Of a DNA stretch of 64,000 nt, positions 15,305 to 24,262 are shown one piece after another (positions within the stretch are counted from its first letter, which is position 1; each line of letters starts with the position of its first letter). Below the pieces are notes generated by a model. That model was given only the letters and a program-made list of their open reading frames with translations. It did no database searches and was not told the origin of the DNA. Position numbers and translations under genes: made by a program. This DNA comes from a virus, in IMG/VR virus record IMGVR_UViG_3300023192_003818, positions 42,602-106,601 of that record. One strand, written 5' to 3'.

Positions 15305-15592
15305 CTATTTATTTATGTTTTCTTTAAGGGATTTTATGTTTTCTGTTTCTTGTATCAAAAAATTATTATATTCACTTTCTTCCATAATAATTATTTCATT
15401 CCAAGTGTGATCTCCTTCACCTTTTTGAATGGGCAGAGCACGTTTTTTTCCAACTAAGTTGTGAGTATCTGAGCATTTTACACAAAAATTATAATTGTAT
15501 TGAGTTTTCCTCAACTCAGGCATAGGATTTGTGCATTTCACACAATTTATCATTTTCATATTTATTTTTAGGGGATTTAATATTACTTGCAT
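15305..15592 (-). CDS. zinc-ribbon protein, about 84-95 aa
   Basis: Two CxxC knuckles (CVKC and CVKC, about 16 residues apart) form a zinc ribbon at the N-terminus, followed by an acidic helix. The likely start is MKMINCVKC at 15559, preceded by AAAATAAAT; the longer version adds 11 residues. Perhaps a regulator, but no family is assigned. Confidence 0.5.
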   Translation of the reverse strand: MQVILNPLKINMKMINCVKCTNPMPELRKTQYNYNFCVKCSDTHNLVGKKRALPIQKGEGDHTWNEIIIMEESEYNNFLIQETENIKSLKENINK

Positions 15593-15597
15593 AAATA

Positions 15598-15652
15598 TAA
15601 CTCTTTTGTATTAGACGTAAATATACCGAAAATATTTAAGGTATATACGTCT
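15598..15652 (-). promoter_or_regulatory. predicted promoter
   Basis: Minus strand contains ATATACC, spacer, then GGTATATTTACG about 30-50 bases upstream of the zinc-ribbon gene. Its -7 box matches the recurring promoters. Confidence 0.45.
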
Positions 15653-15674
15653 TTTATGTGAAATTTTTAATTAT

Positions 15675-16010
15675 TTAAAGAAATCCTAATTCTAACTTTG
15701 CTTCTTCACTCATAAATTTTTGACTCCAAGGAGGATCGAAAGTGATTTCGACTTTAGCACTCTTAACTTCATCAATTAAACCTACTCTTTCTTCAACTTC
15801 CATTGGAAGTGTTTCAGCAACAGGACAATTTGGTGTAGTTAATGTCATAAGGATTTTTACATCAAGGTCTTCGTTTACAAAAACATCATAGATTAATCCT
15901 AATTCGTAAATATCTACAGGAATTTCCGGATCCAATACTGTTTTTATTACACGAATAATTTTTTTATCCAGTGCCTTTCTATCTACTATTTTTGTTCCTT
16001 TAAGTTCCAT
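15675..16010 (-). CDS. SufT/MIP18 (DUF59) family Fe-S assembly protein
   Basis: 111 residues covering the whole domain. Shows DPEIPVDIYELGLIYDV and LTTPNCPVAETLP with the family's reactive Cys, then VEITFDPPWSQKFMSEEAK. Cellular members (SufT, PaaD, MIP18) help insert Fe-S clusters into target proteins. The phage encodes Fe-S candidates (radical SAM QueE and a Cas4-like nuclease) that could be clients; that link is inference. It lies nine bases from the HNH gene upstream. Confidence 0.85.
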   Translation of the reverse strand: MELKGTKIVDRKALDKKIIRVIKTVLDPEIPVDIYELGLIYDVFVNEDLDVKILMTLTTPNCPVAETLPMEVEERVGLIDEVKSAKVEITFDPPWSQKFMSEEAKLELGFL

Positions 16011-16018
16011 ACCCTTTA

Positions 16019-16315
16019 TTATCTATTTTCATATTGCCATAATACAGCATTACAATAATTATGTACTGCTCCTTCTGTCATTCCTGTATCATGGTTATGT
16101 TGTAAATGAATTTGAAAATTCATAAAATTTTTGGGGAACAATTTCCAATTAATGTTTTTATTGGTTATTTTATAAGGTGGGGGGTGTTTTAAATCCTCAC
16201 CACAATAATAACACATTCTATTTTGTTCTTTTATATATTGTTCTCTAACTTCTCCACGTTGATAAAATTCTAATTTATCATAATCAACAGGTAAATTGTA
16301 TTTCTTTATTTTCAT
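16019..16315 (-). CDS. HNH endonuclease (endonuclease VII-like)
   Basis: 98 residues. CYYC zinc knuckle near residue 36 and the core HLQHNHDTGMTEGAVHNYCN with paired His and Asn typical of recombination endonuclease VII-like HNH enzymes. May act as a homing enzyme or a structure-specific nuclease. Confidence 0.7.
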   Translation of the reverse strand: MKIKKYNLPVDYDKLEFYQRGEVREQYIKEQNRMCYYCGEDLKHPPPYKITNKNINWKLFPKNFMNFQIHLQHNHDTGMTEGAVHNYCNAVLWQYENR

Positions 16316-16355
16316 TTTATGTTGGGTATAATATACAAACCTCCTCCATCTTTTC

Positions 16356-16557
16356 CTAATAATTTTTATACCATTTTTTTATACCACAAATTGCACCAAA
16401 TTTATCAAATTCTGGAATTCCCCCCCCATTTATTTATAAATTTTATGATATTATCTTGTTCAGCTTTGATTTGTCTTTTTGATGAGGTTTTCCTATCTTC
16501 AGATTCTTCTAGTCTATGACTTCCTCTAGCCGAGAAATGATATATTAAACTTGACCT
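16356..16557 (-). pseudogene. tail of a deleted glycosyltransferase
   Basis: Minus strand encodes LIYHFSARGSHRLEE ... IKFINKWGG, homologous to LVYHFGARGSHRLEE ... KFVNKWGG of the 533-residue enzyme next to it. A run of eight G (16420-16427) shifts the frame; with seven G it would continue IPEFDKFGAICGI, matching MPAFDKYHQICGI. The upstream part is missing and is replaced by a short unrelated gene. Confidence 0.7.
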
Positions 16558-16652
16558 GACCAGAATACTTTGAACGAGCTGTCACCTAATAAATTACTTT
16601 CATATGTAGCAGTCTCTTCATTATCACCTGGCATCATTAAGAAATATTGCAT
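16545..16652 (-). CDS. truncated small protein, 35 aa
   Basis: Begins MQYFLMMPGDNEETATYE and continues to FWSGQV before a stop, overlapping the glycosyltransferase end. The start resembles a small phage family with a longer C-terminus, so this copy appears cut short by the deletion that brought the glycosyltransferase tail next to it. Confidence 0.45.
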   Translation of the reverse strand: MQYFLMMPGDNEETATYESNLLGDSSFKVFWSGQV

Positions 16653-18238
16653 CGTATTGGATTCCTTTTCGTTACTCGACCATCTATTATTCCCCACTTA
16701 TCAATAAGCTTGCGTTGTGAGACTCGCTCCACTATTGTGTACTCTCCGACTCTAGATGTTTTACTACCAAAGTGGTAAACAGTTGCTGGGGATACTATAT
16801 GTTTATATCCACCTAGTTTATAGCGTAAATGTATATCATCATCTTCACAGAATTTAACAAATGTGTCACCATCTATACCTATATAATCTCGCTTATATAC
16901 TGCAAAGAATAATTGTGATCCTCCTTCAATAACTTGATCATTTAATTGATAAGCATTAAATTTATCTTCATCGAAATCATCTAATCCATACCCACAATCT
17001 AATACGACCTTACCTGGATAAGTGTCAGTATATACAGGGGGTTCAATCCTAGTGTATGACAATACCGTCCCTGGAGATATATCTCTACGTATCTTCTCTA
17101 CAAACCCATCCTGGAGTACCATATCATTATGGAGAAGTACGATTATATCACCTGTAGCTTTAGCTACTGCATTATTGTAATTAGTGCCAAGTGTTACATC
17201 AGGATTACATTCTTCTATTACTTCAACTGAATCATCGTCACCATATAGTGTTTGGATGTTACCACAAAGGTAATCTGTATATTCTTGATTAGTACCATTC
17301 GTAGGAATAATAAGAGACACTTTTTCTATAACATTTTGTATTCCACATATCTGATGATACTTATCAAAGGCTGGCATACCTCCCCATTTATTAACAAACT
17401 TCTGAGTGTTCGCTATTTCAGCTTTCGCTTGTCTAGTTGAACTCTGATTGTTATTTTCCTCTAATCTATGACTACCTCGTGCACCAAAATGATATACTAA
17501 GCTCTTTGATGATGTTACAAACTTAAATCCTTCACGAACCATTCTCCAAAACAAGTCATGGTCATCCCAACTCGTAGGAGCAAACTGAGGATCATTACCT
17601 CCAATGAAATCCCAATCACGCTTCTTAATCAAGCAACTTACTCCAAGTCCCCTCGTATACTCTATATCATTTTCCTCTTTGAACTTTTTTGCCCACTCTT
17701 CAAATATTTCTGATTGAAATGAGTCATGGTAAGCTCCAAATGAATCTTTAGGTACAACTATATTACCAGGCGTTGTTTCAGAAGATGGGAACATCTGTGG
17801 CTCTATTCTAAATGAATTCACCCATAAACGCTCGTCAGGGTACTTATCAAATACATTTAGTAAATCTCTATCCCAATTTTCCGTAACATAAAAGTCTGAA
17901 TGTAAGAACATAATATATTCAGTCGTGACTTTATCTGCACAGAAATTCATACCACCTCCTATACCTTTAGGTGTATCATTCTTATCTGTATATACGTCTA
18001 GATTATATTTCTCTTTAACACTTTCTAACCACTCATCAGTTCCATCAGTACAATTCTCTGCATGTATAATGAATGGGGCGTCTTTATAAAATGAGTTTTT
18101 TCTAACAGAATCAACTGCTATTTTAAGGTATTCTAAATTGTTGTATGTTGAAATACAGAAAGTAAGGGGGCATTCTTTATAGTTATTAACATACATTTTA
18201 GAAGATACTACTTTTATTTTATTTCCTTTGGATTTCAT
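16637..18238 (-). CDS. tandem two-domain GT2 glycosyltransferase
   Basis: 533 residues with two GT-A domains. The first has TFCISTYNNLEYL and the acidic LHSDFYV; the second has VSLIIPTNGTN and LLHNDMVLQ. Both end in a YHFG(A/S) plus KWG segment (residues about 250 and 505), so the protein is an internal duplication. It probably adds sugars to a glycan or virion protein. It starts within the HNH gene's stop region and heads a decaying cluster. Confidence 0.85.
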   Translation of the reverse strand: MKSKGNKIKVVSSKMYVNNYKECPLTFCISTYNNLEYLKIAVDSVRKNSFYKDAPFIIHAENCTDGTDEWLESVKEKYNLDVYTDKNDTPKGIGGGMNFCADKVTTEYIMFLHSDFYVTENWDRDLLNVFDKYPDERLWVNSFRIEPQMFPSSETTPGNIVVPKDSFGAYHDSFQSEIFEEWAKKFKEENDIEYTRGLGVSCLIKKRDWDFIGGNDPQFAPTSWDDHDLFWRMVREGFKFVTSSKSLVYHFGARGSHRLEENNNQSSTRQAKAEIANTQKFVNKWGGMPAFDKYHQICGIQNVIEKVSLIIPTNGTNQEYTDYLCGNIQTLYGDDDSVEVIEECNPDVTLGTNYNNAVAKATGDIIVLLHNDMVLQDGFVEKIRRDISPGTVLSYTRIEPPVYTDTYPGKVVLDCGYGLDDFDEDKFNAYQLNDQVIEGGSQLFFAVYKRDYIGIDGDTFVKFCEDDDIHLRYKLGGYKHIVSPATVYHFGSKTSRVGEYTIVERVSQRKLIDKWGIIDGRVTKRNPIRCNIS

Positions 18239-18546
18239 ATAACTGATTTGTCAAAATATTTATCAAACATGTCTATAAAGAAATCTACATTAAATTTTAC
18301 TTTTTTTTTAATTAAAAAGTTGTAATGTTTTTTGAATAAGAAGTGCATATGTTGTTTTTTGTCTCCAAATTCTAAATGTTCTTCTCTTGTTAATACTATT
18401 AAATTTTCTAAAATATCTTCACCTCCATGATCTCTACTAACTATATGATGTAAGTCTGCTATATGTAAACCAGATATTTCACTTTCTATATAATCGGTGT
18501 CTGTATAACCCATCCCTTTGATATATATTTTAGTATGTTTTTTCAT
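18235..18546 (-). CDS. HNH endonuclease
   Basis: 103 residues with the core DLHHIVSRDHGGEDILENLI (paired His, GGxD, ExNLI) and a following TREEH, the classical HNH pattern. It is placed between a 25-codon glycosyltransferase start remnant and the 533-residue glycosyltransferase, consistent with insertion of a homing gene into this family. Confidence 0.8.
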   Translation of the reverse strand: MKKHTKIYIKGMGYTDTDYIESEISGLHIADLHHIVSRDHGGEDILENLIVLTREEHLEFGDKKQHMHFLFKKHYNFLIKKKVKFNVDFFIDMFDKYFDKSVI

Positions 18547-18554
18547 CTTTAAAA

Positions 18555-18632
18555 TTAGGTTTGTCTAACAAATTTAACTGCCCATTTTAAATAATTTAAT
18601 GTATTATATGTAGAACAACAAAATGTTAACAT
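18555..18632 (-). pseudogene. N-terminal remnant of a GT2 glycosyltransferase
   Basis: Reads MLTFCCSTYNTLNYLKWAVK then FVRQT and a stop, homologous to PLTFCISTYNNLEYLKIAV of the neighbouring enzyme. Only the first 25 codons remain before the HNH gene. Confidence 0.6.
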
Positions 18633-19366
18633 TGATATCCAATCTCCATTATTTTATTATTTTCCCAATTAGCCCATTTTTCATTATAAATTTCATAAGA
18701 TTTTTGAACCTTATCCTTAAAATTATCTACGTCACCACCCACCTTATGATCAAAAGGTATAGATCTATGATCTCTATTGACATATATCATATAATTTTTA
18801 TACCCCACATCAAATACCTTATAACTAAAATCCTGACATTCCCTATCCCCAAAATATGATTCATCAAATATTCCAACCTCATTAAAAATATCAGTTGACA
18901 TAAACATAACCCCGTCCGTCCACAATAGTTCATCCATCTGATAATGAACATTATTTTTAACCGGTACACAATATTTTTCTCTATGTGAATGGGGCCTAAC
19001 TCCTAAAACACCACATTTCAAATCTTCTGTATTATATATATCAATAAATTTTTGTATCCAGTCGTCATCTAAAATAAACATATCATCATGTATAAATACA
19101 AAATAATCCTCATCTGATATTGTATCTATAACTAGATTCAATGCTTTCGATATTCCATATTGAGAATTCGATACCATTTTTATTACATTCTCATCACCAG
19201 TTTCCCAACTATTAAAATTCTCATCATCTGTGTTGGATATTAATACTATTTTATAATCCAAATTACTTTTCTCACATTGATTATATAAATGTTGGACACA
19301 TTCAAATACCAATTCAGGTCTAGTAAATAACGTCGGTATTGCAAATATAATCTTATTATTTTTCAT
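18626..19366 (-). CDS. GT2 family glycosyltransferase
   Basis: 246 residues. IIFAIPTLFTRPELV first strand, YFVFIHDDMFIL acidic metal site near residue 93, and DGVMFMS later. Single GT-A domain of normal length. It overlaps the remnant downstream and belongs to the glycan cluster. Confidence 0.8.
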   Translation of the reverse strand: MKNNKIIFAIPTLFTRPELVFECVQHLYNQCEKSNLDYKIVLISNTDDENFNSWETGDENVIKMVSNSQYGISKALNLVIDTISDEDYFVFIHDDMFILDDDWIQKFIDIYNTEDLKCGVLGVRPHSHREKYCVPVKNNVHYQMDELLWTDGVMFMSTDIFNEVGIFDESYFGDRECQDFSYKVFDVGYKNYMIYVNRDHRSIPFDHKVGGDVDNFKDKVQKSYEIYNEKWANWENNKIMEIGYQC

Positions 19367-19392
19367 ATTAATCTACTAAGAACATATTTCTA

Positions 19393-20148
19393 TTATTTAT
19401 AATTTTCATGTATAATCTCCCACGATTGTTTCATTATATCCAATCTTTCTTCTTTATTAAATCCATTGAAATGCCATATATTTCCTATTTCTATAAATAA
19501 ACCACCATCCAATATACCTTTACGATGTAAACCGGTCATATTATATATCTTAGGTAAATAATTTATCTCATATCCTAATTTTCTCACCATATAATTTAAA
19601 GGTGTCTGATCTGATCCTTTTCTCAAAATATTATATTGAAGATCTAATAAATGATCTCTATTATTATGATATAATTCTATCATACTACTAAATAATTTTT
19701 TATGTGATTTATTAATTACCAAAAATCCAGCATTTATATAATCCCACCAATCAAATTTTACATCAGGAAACATGTGTTGATAACCATTTTTACTGTTATA
19801 TGTCCATTCAACAACTTCATTATCTTTAACCGCAGATAATTTATTATCCGTTAATTCAAAAAAATTAGGGGTGTCCCATTTAATCATTGTATCCAAATCA
19901 ACCATAGCCACTTGATTATATTCTATATTTGAATTTTCCAATATATCAAATAAATAATATCTCTGCCAAGTAGCCGACATTTCACTCGGATCTTCAATAG
20001 CATCTTCCAATAAAATTAAATCTATATTATTTTTATCACACCACCATTTCCATGTATTTAAGCAAAATTCTTTATAATCCATATTATCCAAACCATCAGC
20101 AGTTTTTGCACCCGGAATTGATGTTATAAATACAATATCACTCATCAC
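19393..20148 (-). CDS. glycosyltransferase (GT8-like fold)
   Basis: 251 residues. The order of an initial IVFITSIPGAK strand, WQRYYLFDIL helix and VAMVDLDTMIKW metal motif (DxD at about residue 90) resembles GT8-type retaining enzymes, though the exact family is unsure. Overlaps the upstream gene by 11 bases. Confidence 0.65.
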   Translation of the reverse strand: MMSDIVFITSIPGAKTADGLDNMDYKEFCLNTWKWWCDKNNIDLILLEDAIEDPSEMSATWQRYYLFDILENSNIEYNQVAMVDLDTMIKWDTPNFFELTDNKLSAVKDNEVVEWTYNSKNGYQHMFPDVKFDWWDYINAGFLVINKSHKKLFSSMIELYHNNRDHLLDLQYNILRKGSDQTPLNYMVRKLGYEINYLPKIYNMTGLHRKGILDGGLFIEIGNIWHFNGFNKEERLDIMKQSWEIIHENYK

Positions 20149-21001
20149 TTATATCAAAATTATCTTCTATGTATTTCAATATTTTAGGCATTTGGTTATG
20201 CCATTGATTAACATCCCTACTTAAAAATCCACGCTCGCCCTCAAAACAATAATTACTGATTCTATATTGATTTGAAAATCTTTTAACCTTATCAGATAAA
20301 TTATTACTTTTTATAAAATTTCCAAAATTTCCAGCTATATGATTCCAATCAGATATGGAATTATCCATACTCCAACTTTTAAATGGTGTGTCGATTTCAC
20401 CCTCTCTAGTCAGAGTAACATTTTTAATATCAAAACTACCACCCATTCTCGAAATTAATGATGTTTTAAATATAGCAAATGAACCTCTCAAATTTGAAAT
20501 ATTTTCCGGTACTATATCACCACCATTAGCTATGGTTAACCAATCATCCCAATCATATTGTAAAACACCAGATGTAAATAAATCATCTCTAAATATGAAA
20601 TTATCATCATGGGTTGATAATATAGCATCATATTCTTCATAATTATTATCTTCCATCCATTGATTTATAAAATTAAAGTCTCCCATAATATTAGGCTTTT
20701 CTGTATATTTCCAACCTAATTCTTCTATTTCTTTAATTGTAATTGGCTTTTCATAAAGGTGATGATCCATAGTATTTAAAATATTATTTTCATCAGTGCA
20801 ATATTCTAATAACAATTTTTTTTTCTCATCATAAACAACTTCTAAATTCGGATTTCTATGTGATACACAAAAATAATCTATTTCCCAATTATTTGGTATT
20901 TGTTGTTTTATCATTTCTCGATAAAAATGATTTGGAAAATGCCAACCACCAGCTATTACAGCTATTTTTCTTTTTTCTTCATTTATTCTCACTCCTGACA
21001 T
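20138..21001 (-). CDS. putative glycan-modifying protein, 287 aa
   Basis: Starts with a short charged lead, then IAVIAGGWHFPNHFYREMI, a Rossmann-like strand, and STHDDNFIFRDDLF in the middle, which could be a metal site. Similar layouts occur in phage glycosyltransferase clusters. Its start overlaps the frameshifted tail of the gene upstream. Confidence 0.5.
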   Translation of the reverse strand: MSGVRINEEKRKIAVIAGGWHFPNHFYREMIKQQIPNNWEIDYFCVSHRNPNLEVVYDEKKKLLLEYCTDENNILNTMDHHLYEKPITIKEIEELGWKYTEKPNIMGDFNFINQWMEDNNYEEYDAILSTHDDNFIFRDDLFTSGVLQYDWDDWLTIANGGDIVPENISNLRGSFAIFKTSLISRMGGSFDIKNVTLTREGEIDTPFKSWSMDNSISDWNHIAGNFGNFIKSNNLSDKVKRFSNQYRISNYCFEGERGFLSRDVNQWHNQMPKILKYIEDNFDISDE

Positions 21002-21102
21002 TATCTATATTTTTAAAAATTTCATACCAGTGTAAACATAAATTTTCAGGTTTGTATCCTTCTGTAAATTTCTGCCTAAAATTATTATTAATTTTATATT
21101 TC
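20979..21102 (-). pseudogene. out-of-frame C-terminal tail of the upstream glycosyltransferase
   Basis: One base after the codons for NKYYDT the next frame continues YEKYKINNNFRQKFTEGYK and on to LCLHWYEIFKNI before a stop that overlaps the next gene. Removing one T would join it to the gene at 21103. So that gene has lost about 40 codons through a single-base insertion, or is recoded. Confidence 0.55.
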
Positions 21103-21717
21103 TCATAATGTATCGTAATATTTATTTTGAAACTCTTGTTTCTCTATAGTCTTATGATGATATAAAGACCATTCTTCTATTTTAGGTAAATTAGAAAATG
21201 TTTTATAACCTTTTATTGTTTCATGTACATGGCCTTCCCAACGTAATTCAGGTATATTTCTTACAATTCTAGATTGTCTATCAGGATAATTAATCCATTT
21301 ATTTTCATCTACTTTCCATCCCCACTTTTTTATATGTTCTTTTGTAATTCCCTTTACTGTATTAATTCTACTTATATACAACAAATCAATATCAGAATTT
21401 TCTAAAACATAAGGAAGATTTTTAATTAAGAATTCATGAGGCATTTCATCTGCATCAAGGAATATCAAGAAATCCCCTACACAGTGTTCAAATAAATTAT
21501 TTTTAAAATTAGCAAAATTATTCTTTAAACTCCCACAAAAGTGTTTAATTTTACCTTGATTATGAAGATTTTCAAGATAAAAAAATACCTTCTCCTCTTC
21601 TCCATCTTGTTGAACTACAATTTCATCTTGTTCTCTTTTATGTTTTAGGAGGAAAGGGATTAATTTTTTTAATTCTTCTAATTCTGTGCAACAGGTTAGA
21701 GCATAAGAAATCTTCAT
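21103..21717 (-). CDS. GT2 family glycosyltransferase (C-terminus frameshifted)
   Basis: 204 residues. ISYALTCCTELEEL start, VVQQDGE, and DFLIFLDADEMPHEFL as the DxD site at about residue 92, followed by WEGHVHETI, which is typical of the GT2 group that acts on LPS or glycoproteins. The reading frame ends early at DTL; the rest is in another frame. Confidence 0.75.
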   Translation of the reverse strand: MKISYALTCCTELEELKKLIPFLLKHKREQDEIVVQQDGEEEKVFFYLENLHNQGKIKHFCGSLKNNFANFKNNLFEHCVGDFLIFLDADEMPHEFLIKNLPYVLENSDIDLLYISRINTVKGITKEHIKKWGWKVDENKWINYPDRQSRIVRNIPELRWEGHVHETIKGYKTFSNLPKIEEWSLYHHKTIEKQEFQNKYYDTL

Positions 21718-21771
21718 AACTTATTTATTTATGTATGTGTGGATGTTGAAATTGAAGCCTTATAATTTTCA

Positions 21772-21835
21772 TTATTTTCATATACATAAATGTACAAAAA
21801 AATATTGGGTATTCCAAGTTATGGTAATAAATTCA
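21772..21835 (-). promoter_or_regulatory. predicted promoter
   Basis: Minus strand CTTGGAATACCC, 19-base spacer, then TACATTTATG. It precedes the GT2 gene at 21717 with a leader of about 60 bases. Confidence 0.5.
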
Positions 21836-21877
21836 CAAAACTTACTAAGATTTTATTCATAATTTTATTATTTATTA

Positions 21878-22336
21878 TTAAGGTAAAAGATCTATATAAC
21901 TTAATGCATCCATAAAATCGTGTTCTTTAAAGTGCTTAAGAGTACTCATATCCATTCTTTTTGTATAATATTCACCTTTTTTACCAGGTATAGGATATTT
22001 TTCTTTTTCTTCATCTAAAACATCTATAACTTTTGTTGCCCCCCACCTCCAATTATCTCTTGAAGTCCCATCAGCAAATACCATACCTTTTTCAAAATTA
22101 TTTATTGTTGTGGGTATCCAAATTTTACCATCTTCATCTTCATCCATTAAAGATTTATATAGTTCAGGCAGAATTTCAAATTGTTTTTCAAAAAATTCAG
22201 AATCTTTTACCATTAAAGTGTTTGTAAAAAACCCACAACCATAACAAAGGTAAGTTTTTAAATCTAAGGTAACTTCATTTATATAACAACAATCTCCACC
22301 ACATCTCCCACATTTTTCTAATTTATCTGTTTTCAT
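21878..22336 (-). CDS. zinc-ribbon protein, 152 aa
   Basis: N-terminal CGRCGGDCC and later CYGCGF form a zinc ribbon; the rest is acidic with no known domain. Proteins like this are frequent in large phages. It overlaps the glycosyltransferase gene upstream by four bases. Confidence 0.55.
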   Translation of the reverse strand: MKTDKLEKCGRCGGDCCYINEVTLDLKTYLCYGCGFFTNTLMVKDSEFFEKQFEILPELYKSLMDEDEDGKIWIPTTINNFEKGMVFADGTSRDNWRWGATKVIDVLDEEKEKYPIPGKKGEYYTKRMDMSTLKHFKEHDFMDALSYIDLLP

Positions 22337-23130
22337 ATTTTTTTAAGTTTAGGTAAAATTGGCAATTTTAATTTTGGTAAAGTTAATACAATTTTCTCTG
22401 GGAATTCAGGTATAATCTCTTCTAAAACTTGACCTAATAATTCCTTCATTTTCTCCCAACTAAAATTCTTTCTTGAATGATATCCTTGCCTTTTACTTTT
22501 AATTTTATAATCTTTATAATTTTCAAAAACATCTTTTAAATAATGTCCCACATATTCTGGGTTAGGTTTGAACCATTTTGCTTCTTTTATTAACCAATCA
22601 TTAGTAGCACTCGCATGTATATTCTCCAATTCACCAGTAATCATTGAAGTAAATTTAGGGTTTAAGAAATCCTTATGCCCTGACCAATCTGTAGCAATTA
22701 TAGGTTTATTGGTTAAACTAAATTCTAATAAAGGTCTACAGTAACCCTCACCTTTAGTTAACATAACCATGGCTTTAATTTTAGAGTGATTATATAATTC
22801 ATTCATTTCTATGTCTGTAAATTCACCCTCTAAAATATAAATATTGGGTAAATTTTTGGAATTAATTGTTTTTTTAATTTTTTGAATTCTACTTAATATT
22901 TCATCTCTACTCGCATAAGAAGATGCCCCAACAGAACATTTTAATATAAGTGCGGGTTTAATTTTTTTATTTTTAAAAATTTCGTAAAAAGCTTTAACTA
23001 GTAACCCAACATTTTTTCTATCATGTCCTAACTTAGCATTTCCTATCCAGTGTCCTACAAAGAGATAAAGGAAATCTTCGGGGAGAGATTGTATATCAAA
23101 ATACATTTTATTTTTTTTTACTTCACGCAT
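22333..23130 (-). CDS. GT4 glycosyltransferase, C-terminal half
   Basis: 265 residues equal to the nucleotide-sugar-binding half of a GT4 enzyme: FLYLFVGHWIGN, then GEGYCRPLLEFSLTNKPIIA, the family's EGxG...E motif, and WSGHKDFL. The acceptor-binding half is encoded by the next upstream gene, 46 bases away with stops in every frame. Either a split two-polypeptide enzyme or a broken gene. Confidence 0.75.
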   Translation of the reverse strand: MREVKKNKMYFDIQSLPEDFLYLFVGHWIGNAKLGHDRKNVGLLVKAFYEIFKNKKIKPALILKCSVGASSYASRDEILSRIQKIKKTINSKNLPNIYILEGEFTDIEMNELYNHSKIKAMVMLTKGEGYCRPLLEFSLTNKPIIATDWSGHKDFLNPKFTSMITGELENIHASATNDWLIKEAKWFKPNPEYVGHYLKDVFENYKDYKIKSKRQGYHSRKNFSWEKMKELLGQVLEEIIPEFPEKIVLTLPKLKLPILPKLKKI

Positions 23131-23176
23131 ATTTTAAATATTTAACTTAATTCTTATTTAACAATTTCAGAAAAAA

Positions 23177-23704
23177 TTAATCAACCCATTTAATTAGTTG
23201 ATAAGTATCAAGATTTGCTCCTTCAAATATAACTTTAATAGGTTTTTCTAATTTTAGTTCACCCCTAATTTGATTTGAAATTTTATTATGTTGTCGATAT
23301 TTGGAATTTTCAAATGTTTGTTTACTAAAATTAGAAGATACAAAATTATAATCCATTCTATTCATTCCTTGTAACCATTCATGTTTACAAATAGTTGATT
23401 CAATACCAGCAGTACATCCTATATTAAATTTTCCCATGGGTTTAAATTCTGAGGGAATTGTAATTTGCATCCAAATATCAGGTTTTATTTTTTGGTGTTT
23501 GTGGAATAATAAATGATTTAAAAGAAATTTCCATTCATCATTTTCCTTACAAAATCCCCATGAAGTTGAACCCCAAGGTTGTGCTATTAACTTTACTTCA
23601 TACTTATCTAATTCTATAATTGCTTTAATAATATCTCTACTACGAGCACCATACCCACTCATAGTATCGAAAGGAGAGGATATTACAAATAAAGGTTTTT
23701 TCAT
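23177..23704 (-). CDS. GT4 glycosyltransferase, N-terminal half
   Basis: 175 residues: PLFVISSPFDTMSGYGARSRDI (shown in parts), where SGYG is the donor-site loop, and FIE-type VIFEGANLDTY at the end, exactly where a full-length enzyme would continue into its second domain. It ends QLIKWVD with the second half missing from the frame. Confidence 0.7.
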   Translation of the reverse strand: MKKPLFVISSPFDTMSGYGARSRDIIKAIIELDKYEVKLIAQPWGSTSWGFCKENDEWKFLLNHLLFHKHQKIKPDIWMQITIPSEFKPMGKFNIGCTAGIESTICKHEWLQGMNRMDYNFVSSNFSKQTFENSKYRQHNKISNQIRGELKLEKPIKVIFEGANLDTYQLIKWVD

Positions 23705-23722
23705 TTTTATTATTTATATTTA

Positions 23723-24025
23723 TTACTTTTTATCTATTTTTTTTATTAAATTATTCTCTGTGTGATTTATTTTGTTGTATTTATCTTGTTTTAAAGGACC
23801 AGCACCTCTGTTCATAATACCACCTCTATGAGACATACTATTAAATTTAAAATCAGTATATACTCCTGTTGCTTTGTAACTTAATGTATATATTTTATCA
23901 TCTACTTTAAAATCAATGTCACCTCCAGTCTGTTCACATTGTTTTATATGTCTACCTTTTCTTTGTTTTTCTGTTAGGTAATTCTTTTTAATAAATGTTG
24001 CGTTTTCTTTAGTTATTTTGCTCAT
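23723..24025 (-). CDS. hypothetical protein, 100 aa
   Basis: Basic protein MSKITKENATFIKKNYLTEK with a Gly-rich patch (SHRGGIMNRGAGP). Not recognised. Confidence 0.5.
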   Translation of the reverse strand: MSKITKENATFIKKNYLTEKQRKGRHIKQCEQTGGDIDFKVDDKIYTLSYKATGVYTDFKFNSMSHRGGIMNRGAGPLKQDKYNKINHTENNLIKKIDKK

Positions 24026-24040
24026 TTCTAAGTATTAATT

Positions 24041-24214
24041 TTAAAGTCCAAATAATGTCTTTACCCTGTTTTTAGTTGACATTTTCTCACTTTCATCTTT
24101 AACATGTTTAATAATTAAATTTTCCACCATTTTATTAATCTTTAACCCCTTATCATTACAATACTCTTTTAACATTGAATGAACTTCTTCTTTAATAATT
24201 AATGATTTTTTCAT
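24041..24214 (-). CDS. small ribbon-helix-helix-like protein, 57 aa
   Basis: Short strand-like start (MKKSLIIKEEVHSMLKEY) followed by two helices (INKMVENLIIKHV), the size and pattern of RHH DNA-binding proteins. The assignment is by pattern only. A second RHH-like gene lies at 25801. Confidence 0.45.
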   Translation of the reverse strand: MKKSLIIKEEVHSMLKEYCNDKGLKINKMVENLIIKHVKDESEKMSTKNRVKTLFGL

Positions 24215-24262
24215 TTTATTATAAATATAGGAAAGTATACAAAGATATACCTTCCTTTTATT

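Noticed and set aside
20355-20642. Plus-strand frame of 95 codons
   Set aside because: Antisense to a well-supported gene in the glycosyltransferase cluster, with no start context.
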